Source: an uncultured Burkholderiales bacterium (GTDB lineage: Bacteria; Pseudomonadota; Gammaproteobacteria; Burkholderiales; Thiobacillaceae). From it: a stretch of 14,095 nucleotides of DNA. Under the pieces are notes generated by a model, which was given only the letters and a program-made list of their open reading frames with translations, did not search any database and had not been told where the DNA came from. A program made the position numbers and the translations under genes. Below, in pieces: positions 1 to 6,409 of this stretch (its first letter is position 1; every line of letters starts with the position of its first letter). The DNA is taken from positions 1-14,095 of the forward strand of contig CALAMX010000135.1 of assembly GCA_937925755.1 (NCBI GenBank). The letters run 5' to 3'.

Positions 1-311
1 TGGGTACGCTCGGTAATCAGCCGTGCCGCCTCGGGGTGCAGTACGAGAGGACGCCCAAGGGCCTCGGCCGCCGCCTGGCGGGTGTGGTCATCGGGCGTGG
101 CACCGATGCCACCGGTGCTGAAGACGATGTCGCCGCTGGCGAAGGTCTGTCGCAGCACCGAGCGGATGCGCGCGCGATCGTCGCCGAGAAAACAGACCCA
201 GGCGAGCTCAAGCCCGCGTGCCGCCAAGATCTCACGCACCTTGGCGAAGTGCTGATCCTGCCGCCGGCCCGAGAGGATCTCGTCGCCGATGATGAGCAAA
301 CCGATGGCCAT
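1..311 (-). CDS. CinA-like molybdopterin-binding domain protein (3' end cut by window)
   Basis: The N-terminal 103 residues of a protein with the MoaB/MogA-type molybdopterin-binding fold, the domain found in competence/damage-inducible protein CinA and its stand-alone relatives. The start reads MAIGLLIIGDEILSGRRQDQ, where the GDEILSG motif is typical of the family. A second family motif, STGGIGATPDD, lies at about residues 65-75. The ATG at 311-309 is preceded by a strong purine-rich Shine-Dalgarno (GAGGTGAGGGG), which supports this start. The C-terminal part lies outside the window, so I cannot tell full CinA (with the C-terminal amidase domain) from the shorter proteins that carry only this domain. 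Family members are linked to pyridine-nucleotide or molybdopterin chemistry, but the role of the stand-alone forms is poorly defined. It is divergent from the YqhA-like gene at 427, and the two share a 115-bp intergenic region. Confidence 0.85.
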   Translation of the reverse strand, partial: MAIGLLIIGDEILSGRRQDQHFAKVREILAARGLELAWVCFLGDDRARIRSVLRQTFASGDIVFSTGGIGATPDDHTRQAAAEALGRPLVLHPEAARLITERT

Positions 312-361
312 ACCCCTCACCTCGAATAATCCCGCTGTTTTTTCGCACCCCCAGAAGCACC

Positions 362-420
362 TTAAAGCCGACCATGGGCTGCGGTAGAATCGCGCAACAT
401 CGACTGTACTACGAAAGGAT
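362..420 (+). promoter_or_regulatory. Possible promoter and RBS for the YqhA-ceramidase-dioxygenase operon
   Basis: A TAGAAT hexamer at 385-390 differs from the sigma-70 -10 consensus at one base. A weak -35-like TTAAAG lies at 362-367 with a 17-bp spacer. AAGGA at about 414-418 is a plausible ribosome binding site for the ATG at 427. The -35 matches only three of six bases, so the promoter call is tentative. Confidence 0.4.
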
Positions 421-426
421 AGCTGC

Positions 427-942
427 ATGAAAAAGATCGAGCACAGTCTCGAGCTGCTGATGTTCAATAGCCGATGGCTGCTCGCCCCCTTCTACATCGG
501 TCTGGTGGTGAGCATCTTGCTGCTTCTGGTCAAGTTCGCGCAGGAGTTCATCCATGTCGTTGGCCATATCTTCACCGCCAGCGAGAGCGAGCTGATCCTC
601 GCCGTGCTCACCCTGGTCGACATGTCGCTCGTGGCCAATCTGTTGCTCATCATCATCTTTAGCGGCTACGAGAACTTCGTCTCCAAGATCCATACCGGTG
701 AGGACCATGAAGACCGCCCGGAGTGGATGGGCAAGGTCGACTTCTCGGGGCTCAAGCTCAAGCTGATCGCCTCGATCGTCGCCATCTCTGGGATCGAGCT
801 GCTCAAGGTCTTCATCAACGTCACCAACTACGACAATACCCAGCTCGCCTGGAAGGTCGGCATCCACTTCGTGTTGGTGATCTCCGGGGTGATGTTCGCC
901 CTGACGGACCGCATCGCCGAAGGACCGAAACACCACGCCTGA
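427..942 (+). CDS. YqhA-like (UPF0114, TIGR00645-type) inner membrane protein
   Basis: A 171-residue integral membrane protein of the YqhA/UPF0114 family, whose biochemical function is not established. It begins MKKIEHSLELLMFNSRWLLA, the characteristic family N-terminus. Four hydrophobic segments are visible at about residues 17-37, 57-78, 111-130 and 143-161. A hydrophilic loop rich in Asp, Glu and His (about 89-104, GEDHEDRPEW) lies between the second and third. The length is normal for the family. The start has an AAGGA ribosome binding site. It is first in a closely spaced run with the ceramidase-like gene (nine bases after the stop) and the secreted dioxygenase. Related proteins are found in many gammaproteobacteria, but nothing in this sequence reveals a substrate. 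Confidence 0.9.
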   Translation: MKKIEHSLELLMFNSRWLLAPFYIGLVVSILLLLVKFAQEFIHVVGHIFTASESELILAVLTLVDMSLVANLLLIIIFSGYENFVSKIHTGEDHEDRPEWMGKVDFSGLKLKLIASIVAISGIELLKVFINVTNYDNTQLAWKVGIHFVLVISGVMFALTDRIAEGPKHHA

Positions 943-951
943 GCGTCCCGT

Positions 952-1617
952 TTGCACGACATTATCGACCTCTACTGCGAGCGCACGGCCAGCGGCCTCT
1001 GGGCTGAGCCGCTCAACACGCTGACCAATCTGGCCTTTGTCCTGGCCGCGGTTCTGCTGGCAAGGGTCTACGGGTGGTCCTACCGCGGTCGACTGGGGCA
1101 GGGCTGGGACCTGGCGCTACTGATCGCCCTGATCGCCGCCATCGGGGTGGGCAGCGGGCTCTGGCACCTCACCGCCCGGCGCTGGGCCATGTGGCTGGAC
1201 GTGCTGCCCATCCTGGTCTTCATCAGCATCTTCCTGCTGGTGTCGCTGCGGCGCGCCCTGGGTCTCGGCTGGGCTGCAACCCTTGCGCTATTCCTGCTCT
1301 ATCATGCCGTCAACACCGCCGTGCAGCGGTCGCTGCCGCCCGACACCCTGAACGGCTCGGTTTTCTACCTCCCCACCTGGGCCGCCCTGGCCCTGCTCAG
1401 CGTCTGGCTCGCGCGGCGACATTGGCCCGGCTGGCGTGCCTTCGCGGCCGCCAGCGCCCTGTTCCTGGTCTCGCTCAGCCTGCGCACGATCGATGCAGCG
1501 ATCTGTGGCTGGCTACCGATCGGCACCCACTTCCTCTGGCACCTCCTGAACGCCTGGCTGCTGTATCTGCTCGTGGCCACCTTTTTTCGGACGCCGGCGA
1601 AACTCCCGGCGACCTGA
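952..1617 (+). CDS. Ceramidase-like seven-helix membrane hydrolase (alkaline ceramidase/PAQR type)
   Basis: A 221-residue polytopic membrane protein of the alkaline ceramidase family (PF05875-type), related to the PAQR/CREST membrane hydrolases. Visible signatures are an N-terminal DLYCER followed by WAEPLNTLTN, then GVGSGLWHLT with H72, a following D83 (MWLDVLPI), and GTHFLWH with H193 and H197. H72, D83, H193 and H197 are the expected zinc ligands. About seven hydrophobic helices cover the chain. In eukaryotes the family hydrolyses the amide bond of ceramides at alkaline pH; the substrate of bacterial members is generally unknown, and a lipid amide is an inference. The only workable start is a TTG at 952, because the frame is open upstream only to the TGA that ends the YqhA-like gene and the DLYCER motif must be included. 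No Shine-Dalgarno is seen, so translation probably depends on coupling to the preceding gene, which is in the same reading frame. Confidence 0.83.
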   Translation: MHDIIDLYCERTASGLWAEPLNTLTNLAFVLAAVLLARVYGWSYRGRLGQGWDLALLIALIAAIGVGSGLWHLTARRWAMWLDVLPILVFISIFLLVSLRRALGLGWAATLALFLLYHAVNTAVQRSLPPDTLNGSVFYLPTWAALALLSVWLARRHWPGWRAFAAASALFLVSLSLRTIDAAICGWLPIGTHFLWHLLNAWLLYLLVATFFRTPAKLPAT

Positions 1618-1652
1618 GCGAATCCAAGGCGGAAAACCTCGAGGAGGTCGCC

Positions 1653-2288
1653 ATGCGACCCGATGCGAAACGCCGTGCGCTCGTCCTGGGCCTGGGCGGC
1701 TGGCTCCTGAGCGCTCCGGCCCTTGCCAGCCGCCTCGTCCCCACCCCCAGCCAGACCGCCGGGCCCTTCTATCCGCACGTGCCACCGCTCGACCAGGACA
1801 ACGACCTCACCCGCGTGCGCGGACGCACAGGCGTGGCCCGGGGGCAGATCGTGGACATCGACGGCCGCCTGCTCGACCCGGACGGGCGGCCGCTGCCGGG
1901 GTTGCGGGTCGAGATCTGGCAATGCGATGCCAACGGCCGCTATCACCACCCGGCCGACCAGGGCGGCCCTCTGGACGAGAACTTCCAGGGCTTCGGCCAC
2001 CACGTCACGGATGCCGAGGGCCGTTACCGCTTCCGCACCATCCGTCCAGTCCCCTACCCCGGCCGCACACCGCACATCCACTATGCCGTGATCATCCCCG
2101 GCCGGCACCCCTTCACGACCCAGCTCTATGTCGCGGGCGACCCGCGCAACGAGTGGGACTTCCTCTACCGGAGAATCCCGGCTGAGCGCCGCCACCTGGT
2201 CAGCGCCGAGTTCCGGCCGGCCGGACGCGGCAGCGACCTGCTCACCGCACGCTTCGACATCGTCCTGGGGGCGACCCCCGTCCTGTGA
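1653..2288 (+). CDS. Secreted intradiol ring-cleavage dioxygenase (protocatechuate 3,4-dioxygenase-like)
   Basis: A 211-residue non-heme Fe(III) dioxygenase of the intradiol family, which opens catechol-type rings between the two hydroxyls. The four expected iron ligands are present: Y97 (in CDANGRY), Y135 (PVPYPG), and H141 and H143 (TPHIHY). The N-terminus (MRPDAKRRALVLGLGGWLL then SAPALA) looks like a signal peptide with twin arginines before a hydrophobic stretch and likely cleavage after A25, so the protein is probably exported, possibly by Tat. After cleavage the motif SQTAGPFYPHVP follows, as in protocatechuate dioxygenase subunits. The ATG at 1653 has a clear GAGGAGG ribosome binding site; an upstream extension in this frame would run antisense-like through the ceramidase gene. 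It follows that gene by 35 bp. No other aromatic-degradation gene is nearby and there is no paired alpha/beta subunit, so the natural substrate is unknown. Confidence 0.87.
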   Translation: MRPDAKRRALVLGLGGWLLSAPALASRLVPTPSQTAGPFYPHVPPLDQDNDLTRVRGRTGVARGQIVDIDGRLLDPDGRPLPGLRVEIWQCDANGRYHHPADQGGPLDENFQGFGHHVTDAEGRYRFRTIRPVPYPGRTPHIHYAVIIPGRHPFTTQLYVAGDPRNEWDFLYRRIPAERRHLVSAEFRPAGRGSDLLTARFDIVLGATPVL

Positions 2289-2444
2289 CCCGACGAGGTG
2301 ATGATTTTCGGCAACGGCCGCGCAAAGCACCGCGTGATCTGGGATTCCGCCTGACCAACGCAGCGTCGGCAGGCGTTTGTGACCTGTCCATACCGCCCTT
2401 CAAGCGCCCGCAGCGAGCCGAAGACAGAGCCGGACAGGATCGGG

Positions 2445-2453
2445 TGATATAGT
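2445..2453 (+). promoter_or_regulatory. Possible extended -10 promoter upstream of the 140-residue secreted protein
   Basis: TGATATAGT at 2445-2453 matches an extended -10 (TGnTATAGT, one mismatch in the hexamer) in a 199-bp gap between genes. No convincing -35 is visible, which extended -10 promoters can tolerate. It lies 35 bp before the ATG at 2488, and GGAGG at 2478-2482 serves as ribosome binding site. Confidence 0.4.
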
Positions 2454-2487
2454 AAAAACTACCCACTCAGACAGACGGAGGTCTAGC

Positions 2488-2910
2488 ATGAGCCATGTGC
2501 ATCCATTCACCCGCGTAAACGTCCTGCGCATCCTCTCCCTGCTCCTGTTCACAGCCCTGATGTTCATGGGCACCTCGGGTGTTCGCGCCCAAACCCCGGC
2601 GAACATCACGCCCCTGCTGGGCGCCTGGACCGTGACCGATGCCGCCTCGAAGAGCAATGTCGGTCTGCGTATGTTCTTCTCCCCAGACGGCGTCTTTTTG
2701 ATGGTCGATCCCAGGGCCGGCATCGGCGTGGCCGGCGCCTACACGGTCGGCCGCACCGGCCTGCTGATCAACGTCTATGGCTATGGCCGTTCGGCCGAGT
2801 TCATCAACGGCGATTTCACGGTCCAGGGCGACACCCTGCGCATCGACGTCAAGAGCAGCGGTTTCATGGAGCCGCAGCAGGTCGTCCTGCAACGCATGCG
2901 TCTGCAGTAA
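2488..2910 (+). CDS. Secreted small protein of unknown function, lipocalin-like pattern
   Basis: A 140-residue protein I do not recognise as a named family. Residues 1-34 form a signal peptide: a basic start, the hydrophobic core ILSLLLFTALMFM, then a likely signal peptidase I site after GVRA. The mature chain of about 106 residues starts QTPANITPLLGAWTVTD. LxGxW followed by alternating hydrophobic strands (RMFFSPDGVFLMV, GAYTVG, LLINVYGYG, DTLRIDV, VVLQRMRLQ) suggests a small beta-barrel of the lipocalin-like type found in periplasmic proteins. No cysteine is present in the mature part, so it is not a lipoprotein and has no disulfide. The ATG at 2488 has a strong GGAGG ribosome binding site. 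It stands between the dioxygenase and the K+ transport genes without obvious functional ties to either. Confidence 0.75.
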   Translation: MSHVHPFTRVNVLRILSLLLFTALMFMGTSGVRAQTPANITPLLGAWTVTDAASKSNVGLRMFFSPDGVFLMVDPRAGIGVAGAYTVGRTGLLINVYGYGRSAEFINGDFTVQGDTLRIDVKSSGFMEPQQVVLQRMRLQ

Positions 2911-2961
2911 ACCCAGCCCCGGCGGGGGCCCGCGCGCCCTGACCCAAAGACGGTCGAGCGG

Positions 2962-4416
2962 ATGCCGGGAGAGGCCGCTGCGCCGCTGATCTACGCCATC
3001 CGCTGGCCTGTCCTAGGCCGCCATCTCGGCCAGCTCGCACTGGTCATGGCCGCCCTCGCCCTGCCACCGCTTGCGGTCGCGCTGCAGGGCGGCGAGCACA
3101 CCGCCAGCCTGCGCTACTCGGTCCTCATCCTCCTGCTGCTGGGCATGGGCTGGCCCCTGTCGCGCATCCGCGGCACGGAGCACATCCAGCTCAACGAGGC
3201 CATGGTCGTCATCACCCTGGCCTTCGTGCTGAGCCCGCTGTTGATGAGCTGGCCGCTCGCCGCGGCCGGCCTGCCTTTCACCGACGCCCTGTTCGAAGCG
3301 GTCTCCGGCGTCACCACCACGGGTCTGACCACGCTCGCCAGCGTCGAGGCCATGCCGCTCAGTTTCCGCTTCACCCGGGCCTGGATGCAGTGGTACGGCG
3401 GCCTGGGGTTCGCCGTGCTGGCGGTGGCCCTGCTCGCGCAACACAGCCAGGCCTGGCGCAAACTGATCGAGCCGGCGCCCTCCGGGCTGCTCGTCTCCAC
3501 CCTGCGCCTGCATGCGCGGCGGGTGTTGGGCGTCTATCTCGCCCTCACGCTCGCAGCGGCGACGCTCATCTGGGCGGCGGGTCTCACCCCGTTCGATGCC
3601 CTGGCGCATGCCTTCGCCGCCGTCTCCACCGGGGGTTTTTCCACCTTCGACCGCAGCCTGGCGGGTATGCCCGCGCCGGCCGCCGCGGTCACCGTTGCCT
3701 GTCTGCTCGGCGCGATCGCGCTGCCGCTGTACTACTTCGCAATACGGCGCGGGCCACGCGTCTTGCTGGACGACCCGGAGGTGCGTGCCCTGTTGTGGAT
3801 GGTCGTCATCCTGGCTGCAACCCTCGCCCTGTGGTTCGCATGGCACGAGATGCCGCTCGAGGCGGCGCTGGGTCACGGCTTCTTCATGGCCGCCTCCGCC
3901 CAAGCCACCTCGGGGTTCAGCACGCTCGAGGTGGCAAGCCTGGATGATTTCCCCAAGGGTGTGCTGATCCTGGCGATGGTCAGCGGCGGCTGCCTCGGCT
4001 CCACCGCCGGCGGGGTCAAGCTCATGCGCGTGTTGATCCTCCTGCGCCTGACCCTGTCCCTGCTGCGCCGGGCGGCGGCGCCGGAACATGCCGTCGTCGA
4101 GCCCCATCTCGGCGGTCGGCGCCTGGACGCGGACGAGATCAACCGGGCCCTGCTCATCATCACCCTCTTCCTGGCGCTCATCCTGCTGTCCTGGCTGGTC
4201 TTCCTGGCCTACGGCCATCGCTCGCTAGATGCGCTGTTCGAGGTCGCCTCCGCCGCCGGCACCGTAGGGCTGTCCACAGGTATCACGGCCGCCGAGCTGC
4301 CAACCCCGCTCAAGCTGGTGCTGTGCCTGGACATGCTGGCCGGCCGCCTGGAGATCGTCGCCCTGCTGGTGACGTTGTATCCTGGCACCTGGATCGGCAG
4401 ACAGCGGGAAGGCTAA
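2962..4416 (+). CDS. TrkH-family potassium channel subunit
   Basis: A 484-residue K+ uptake membrane subunit of the TrkH/KtrB family, which forms a K+-selective pore gated by a cytoplasmic NAD-binding partner. All four pore-loop filter segments can be seen, each with the conserved glycine: TTTGLT (118-123), STGGFST (222-228), ATSGFST (315-321) and GTVGLST (433-439). The conserved GGCLGSTAGGVK (342-353) marks the membrane loop that gates the pore in this family. Length is typical of TrkH. Hydrophobic helices fill the chain, with basic loops such as RIRGTEH. The ATG at 2962 has only a weak ribosome binding site (GAGCGG). Its TAA stop overlaps the ATG of the regulator gene (TAATG), so the two are translationally coupled and form one transport system. 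K+ uptake supports turgor and pH control. Confidence 0.92.
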   Translation: MPGEAAAPLIYAIRWPVLGRHLGQLALVMAALALPPLAVALQGGEHTASLRYSVLILLLLGMGWPLSRIRGTEHIQLNEAMVVITLAFVLSPLLMSWPLAAAGLPFTDALFEAVSGVTTTGLTTLASVEAMPLSFRFTRAWMQWYGGLGFAVLAVALLAQHSQAWRKLIEPAPSGLLVSTLRLHARRVLGVYLALTLAAATLIWAAGLTPFDALAHAFAAVSTGGFSTFDRSLAGMPAPAAAVTVACLLGAIALPLYYFAIRRGPRVLLDDPEVRALLWMVVILAATLALWFAWHEMPLEAALGHGFFMAASAQATSGFSTLEVASLDDFPKGVLILAMVSGGCLGSTAGGVKLMRVLILLRLTLSLLRRAAAPEHAVVEPHLGGRRLDADEINRALLIITLFLALILLSWLVFLAYGHRSLDALFEVASAAGTVGLSTGITAAELPTPLKLVLCLDMLAGRLEIVALLVTLYPGTWIGRQREG

Positions 4417-5084
4417 TGCGAGCGGTATTCATCGGCGCCTCCGCCATCACCCTGATGGCGGCGCAAATCCTGTTGCGGCGCGGCCACGAGGTGGTGATCA
4501 TCGAGTGGGACAAGTCACGCATCGAGGCCGTGAGCGCCGAGCTCGACTGCGGCTTCATCCACGGCGACGGCAGCAAGCCGGCCATCCAGCGCGAGGCCGA
4601 CCCGGATCACACGGATTTCCTCTTCTGTCTCACCGGCAACGACCAGAGCAACATCATCGCCAGCCTGGTCGGCCGCTCCCTCGGTTTCCGGCGGGTGGTG
4701 ACCCGGCTGGAGGACCCGGAGTTCGAGCACATCTGCATCGAGCTCGGCCTGGAGGACAGCATCGTGCCCGCCCGCACCATCGGCCGCTATCTGGCCGACA
4801 TGTTCAGCGGCCACGACATGCTGGAACTGTCCGCCATGCTCAAGGACGAGGCGCGGGTCTTCGCCTTCGTCGTCACCGAGGCGGAGGCTGGTCCGATCAC
4901 GGCGCTGCGGCTGCCCCGGGACGCCCGTGTCGTCTGCTGCTATCGCGACGGCAAGTTCATCCTGCCGGAGGACGACTTCGAGCTCGCCGTCGACGACGAG
5001 GTGGTGGTCATCACCCACAGCCGCAATCTGCCCGCCCTGGAGACGCGCTGGGGCCGTCGCAAGCCCACGCGCCGGGGCCACTGA
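4416..5084 (+). CDS. TrkA/KtrA-type NAD-binding regulator of K+ uptake
   Basis: A 222-residue cytoplasmic regulator with one TrkA-N (RCK Rossmann) domain at about residues 1-125 and one TrkA-C domain at about 140-205. The size is that of KtrA-like single-unit regulators rather than the duplicated E. coli TrkA of about 458 residues. The Rossmann start is MRAVFIGASAITLMAAQILL: the usual GxGxxG is degenerate (GASAIT). E30 at the end of the second strand and the GDGS motif (50-53) fit NAD(H) or nucleotide binding. I chose the ATG inside the TAATG overlap with the channel gene; a longer upstream frame exists inside that gene, but the Rossmann strand starts exactly here. It presumably gates the adjacent TrkH-type channel. 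Its stop lies 16 bp from the convergent oxyR stop. Confidence 0.9.
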   Translation: MRAVFIGASAITLMAAQILLRRGHEVVIIEWDKSRIEAVSAELDCGFIHGDGSKPAIQREADPDHTDFLFCLTGNDQSNIIASLVGRSLGFRRVVTRLEDPEFEHICIELGLEDSIVPARTIGRYLADMFSGHDMLELSAMLKDEARVFAFVVTEAEAGPITALRLPRDARVVCCYRDGKFILPEDDFELAVDDEVVVITHSRNLPALETRWGRRKPTRRGH

Positions 5085-5100
5085 GGCCGAAGCCGCCCGT

Positions 5101-6009
5101 TCAGGGCTCGACCGGCCGGACCCCTTCCGGCAAATAGTCGGTCAGGGTGCGGGCGAGCTGCCTAAGCGTCTGGGCGGCCGGCGAGCGCCGGCGCCAGACC
5201 AGCCCTATGGTGCGCGCCGCCCCCGCGCCGGCCAGCGGCCGCAGGACCACCTGCCGACGCGTCGGCTTGGGGCTCTCCCCGGCCAGGGCGGGGATCAGGG
5301 TCACTCCCAGACCCATGCCCACCATCTGACGCAGGGTCTCCAGGCTGGTGGCGCGGATCTCCTCGTTCCTGGGCCCTTCCAGATGGCAGGCCTCCAGGGC
5401 CTGGTCGCGCAGGCAATGCCCCTCCTCCAGCAGCAGCAGACCGGCGGCAGCCAGCGCCTCGACCTCGATCGCCTTCTTCCTGGCCAGGGGGTGCTCCGCC
5501 GGGACAGCGGCGAGGAAGGGCTCGACGAAGAGCGGCACCACCTCCAGGCCAGGGTCCTCCACCGGCACGGCGAGCAGGCCGGCATCCAGCCTGCCCTCGG
5601 CCAGGTCCTCGAGCAGGTTCGGCGTGAGCACCTCACGCAACAGCAGGCGCAGCTTGGGATGCAGCCGGTGCACGATGGTCAAAGCATGCGGCAGGTAGTA
5701 GGGCCCCAGGGTGGGGATCACCCCCAGTTGCAGGGTGCGATCCATGGGGTCCTGGCTCAGCCGCGCCAGCTCGCGGATGCGCTCGGCCTCCTGCAGGATC
5801 AGGCGCGCGCTTTCGATGATCTCACGGCCGATCGGCGTGGGGGTGACCCGCTTCAGGGAACGGTCGAACAGCGTGATGCCCAGGAACTCCTCGAGCTTTT
5901 TCAGGCCAGTAGAAAGAGTGGACTGGCTGACGAAGCAGGCCTCGGCCGCCTGACCAAAGTGGCCCATGTCGGCGAGGGCCACCGCGTAACGCAGCTCCTG
6001 TAGGGTCAT
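5101..6009 (-). CDS. oxyR: OxyR, LysR-type hydrogen peroxide sensor and activator
   Basis: A 302-residue LysR-type regulator. The N-terminal helix-turn-helix (about residues 1-60, MTLQELRYAVALADMGHFGQ, then SQSTLSTGLKKLEE) binds DNA, and the rest is the sensor domain. The OxyR-specific signature EEGHCLRDQALEAC carries both redox cysteines, at C199 and C208, the positions they hold in E. coli OxyR; they form the peroxide-induced disulfide. ATSLETLRQMVGMGLGVTLIPAL is also an OxyR hallmark. An ATG at 6054 would add 15 residues, but I chose 6009 because family members begin at MTLQEL and the extra stretch is AT-rich promoter-like DNA. No katG, ahpC or recG gene is adjacent, so its targets lie elsewhere. 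It is convergent with the K+ genes. Confidence 0.93.
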   Translation of the reverse strand: MTLQELRYAVALADMGHFGQAAEACFVSQSTLSTGLKKLEEFLGITLFDRSLKRVTPTPIGREIIESARLILQEAERIRELARLSQDPMDRTLQLGVIPTLGPYYLPHALTIVHRLHPKLRLLLREVLTPNLLEDLAEGRLDAGLLAVPVEDPGLEVVPLFVEPFLAAVPAEHPLARKKAIEVEALAAAGLLLLEEGHCLRDQALEACHLEGPRNEEIRATSLETLRQMVGMGLGVTLIPALAGESPKPTRRQVVLRPLAGAGAARTIGLVWRRRSPAAQTLRQLARTLTDYLPEGVRPVEP

Positions 6010-6060
6010 GGCTTTCCATCGAATATTTAGATTGTTTGATTCTATACAATTCATTTGATC
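6010..6060 (-). promoter_or_regulatory. AT-rich oxyR upstream region with a half OxyR-box-like motif
   Basis: This stretch is strikingly AT-rich against the surrounding GC-rich DNA. On the minus strand ATAG (6045-6042), seven bases, then CAAT (6034-6031) resembles half of the OxyR consensus ATAG-N7-CTAT; the other half is not recognisable. TATAGA at 6046-6041 could act as a -10. Autoregulation is normal for LysR-type regulators, but this is only a pattern match. Confidence 0.35.
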
Positions 6061-6126
6061 GATGAAAAGACCGAGGCTCTAATGGGGCGGAGGCCGCGCG
6101 GTGAGCGTAGTGCCGGTCAGACCAGG

Positions 6127-6169
6127 GGTCGGGTGCCGCGCGACACTCAAGTGCAAATCGGACCCGACC
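6127..6169 (+). repeat. Inverted repeat in the leader upstream of the 42-codon ORF
   Basis: GGTCGGGT at 6127-6134 and ACCCGACC at 6162-6169 are perfect 8-bp inverted arms separated by 27 bases. The loop contains a further small palindrome, CACTCAAGTG, at 6144-6153. A second, shorter stem (GTGCG at 6182-6186 with CGCAC at 6195-6199) follows. There is no U-run, so it does not look like an intrinsic terminator. It may be a leader-RNA structure or a protein-binding site, or it may be chance in GC-rich DNA. Confidence 0.35.
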
Positions 6170-6267
6170 GATATGAAATTTGTGCGACACGGGCCGCACC
6201 GCATGTCGGCGATGATCAGGCCGGTAGCCGCGCAGGTGGTGAGTGCAGTACGGTAGAGGAGTTCGGT

Positions 6268-6396
6268 ATGGACAAGAGTATTTGGCGTCGGTGGCGGTCT
6301 TCCATCGCCCACGCCTTCGCCATCTTCGGCTTGGGCCTCGCGGGGGTCGCGGCTGGTGGCGAGGACTACGAGGACTGGCTCGGCATTGGCTGCTGA
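6268..6396 (+). CDS. Putative 42-residue membrane-anchored or secreted small protein
   Basis: A short ORF with ATG at 6268 and a good ribosome binding site (AGAGGAG seven bases upstream). The product starts MDKSIWRRWRSSIAHAF, a strongly basic N-terminus, followed by a hydrophobic stretch AFAIFGLGLAGVAAGG (residues 16-31) and an acidic, aromatic tail EDYEDWLGIGC (32-42) ending in a lone cysteine. This is the layout of a signal peptide or signal anchor with a short exported tail. Cleavage could fall after the small residues around A28-G31; the GG at 30-31 also recalls double-glycine leaders, though no C39-type peptidase transporter is in the window. Its stop is 13 bp before the GNAT gene, so the two are likely cotranscribed. 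I do not recognise the family. It could be a non-coding accident, but the ribosome binding site, charge layout and spacing argue for a real gene. Confidence 0.45.
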   Translation: MDKSIWRRWRSSIAHAFAIFGLGLAGVAAGGEDYEDWLGIGC

Positions 6397-6409
6397 GCAT
6401 GAGCCGCAC

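Noticed and set aside
2911..2961. G/C-rich run between the secreted protein and TrkH genes as a terminator
   Set aside because: The possible stem is imperfect and no T-run follows.
3013..4218. Long open frame on the minus strand opposite the TrkH gene (about 400 codons)
   Set aside because: It is antisense to a clearly conserved membrane protein and its translation is a low-complexity Gln, Glu, Gly and Arg-rich shadow typical of GC-rich DNA.
5173..5198. CG-rich inverted repeat (CGCCGGCG pattern) near the 3' end of oxyR
   Set aside because: It lies within conserved coding sequence and is explained by Arg and Ala codons in GC-rich DNA.
4927..6003. Plus-strand open frame running from the K+ regulator through oxyR
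   Set aside because: It overlaps two well-supported genes in other frames and has no motif.
6057..6067. GATCGATGAAA near oxyR also present inverted at 9450-9460
   Set aside because: An 11-bp match is expected by chance several times in 14 kb, so it is not evidence of a shared operator.
6055..6267. Possible 71-codon N-terminal extension of the 42-residue ORF
   Set aside because: The extra residues are arginine-rich, lack structure and start without a ribosome binding site, while the internal ATG has a good one.
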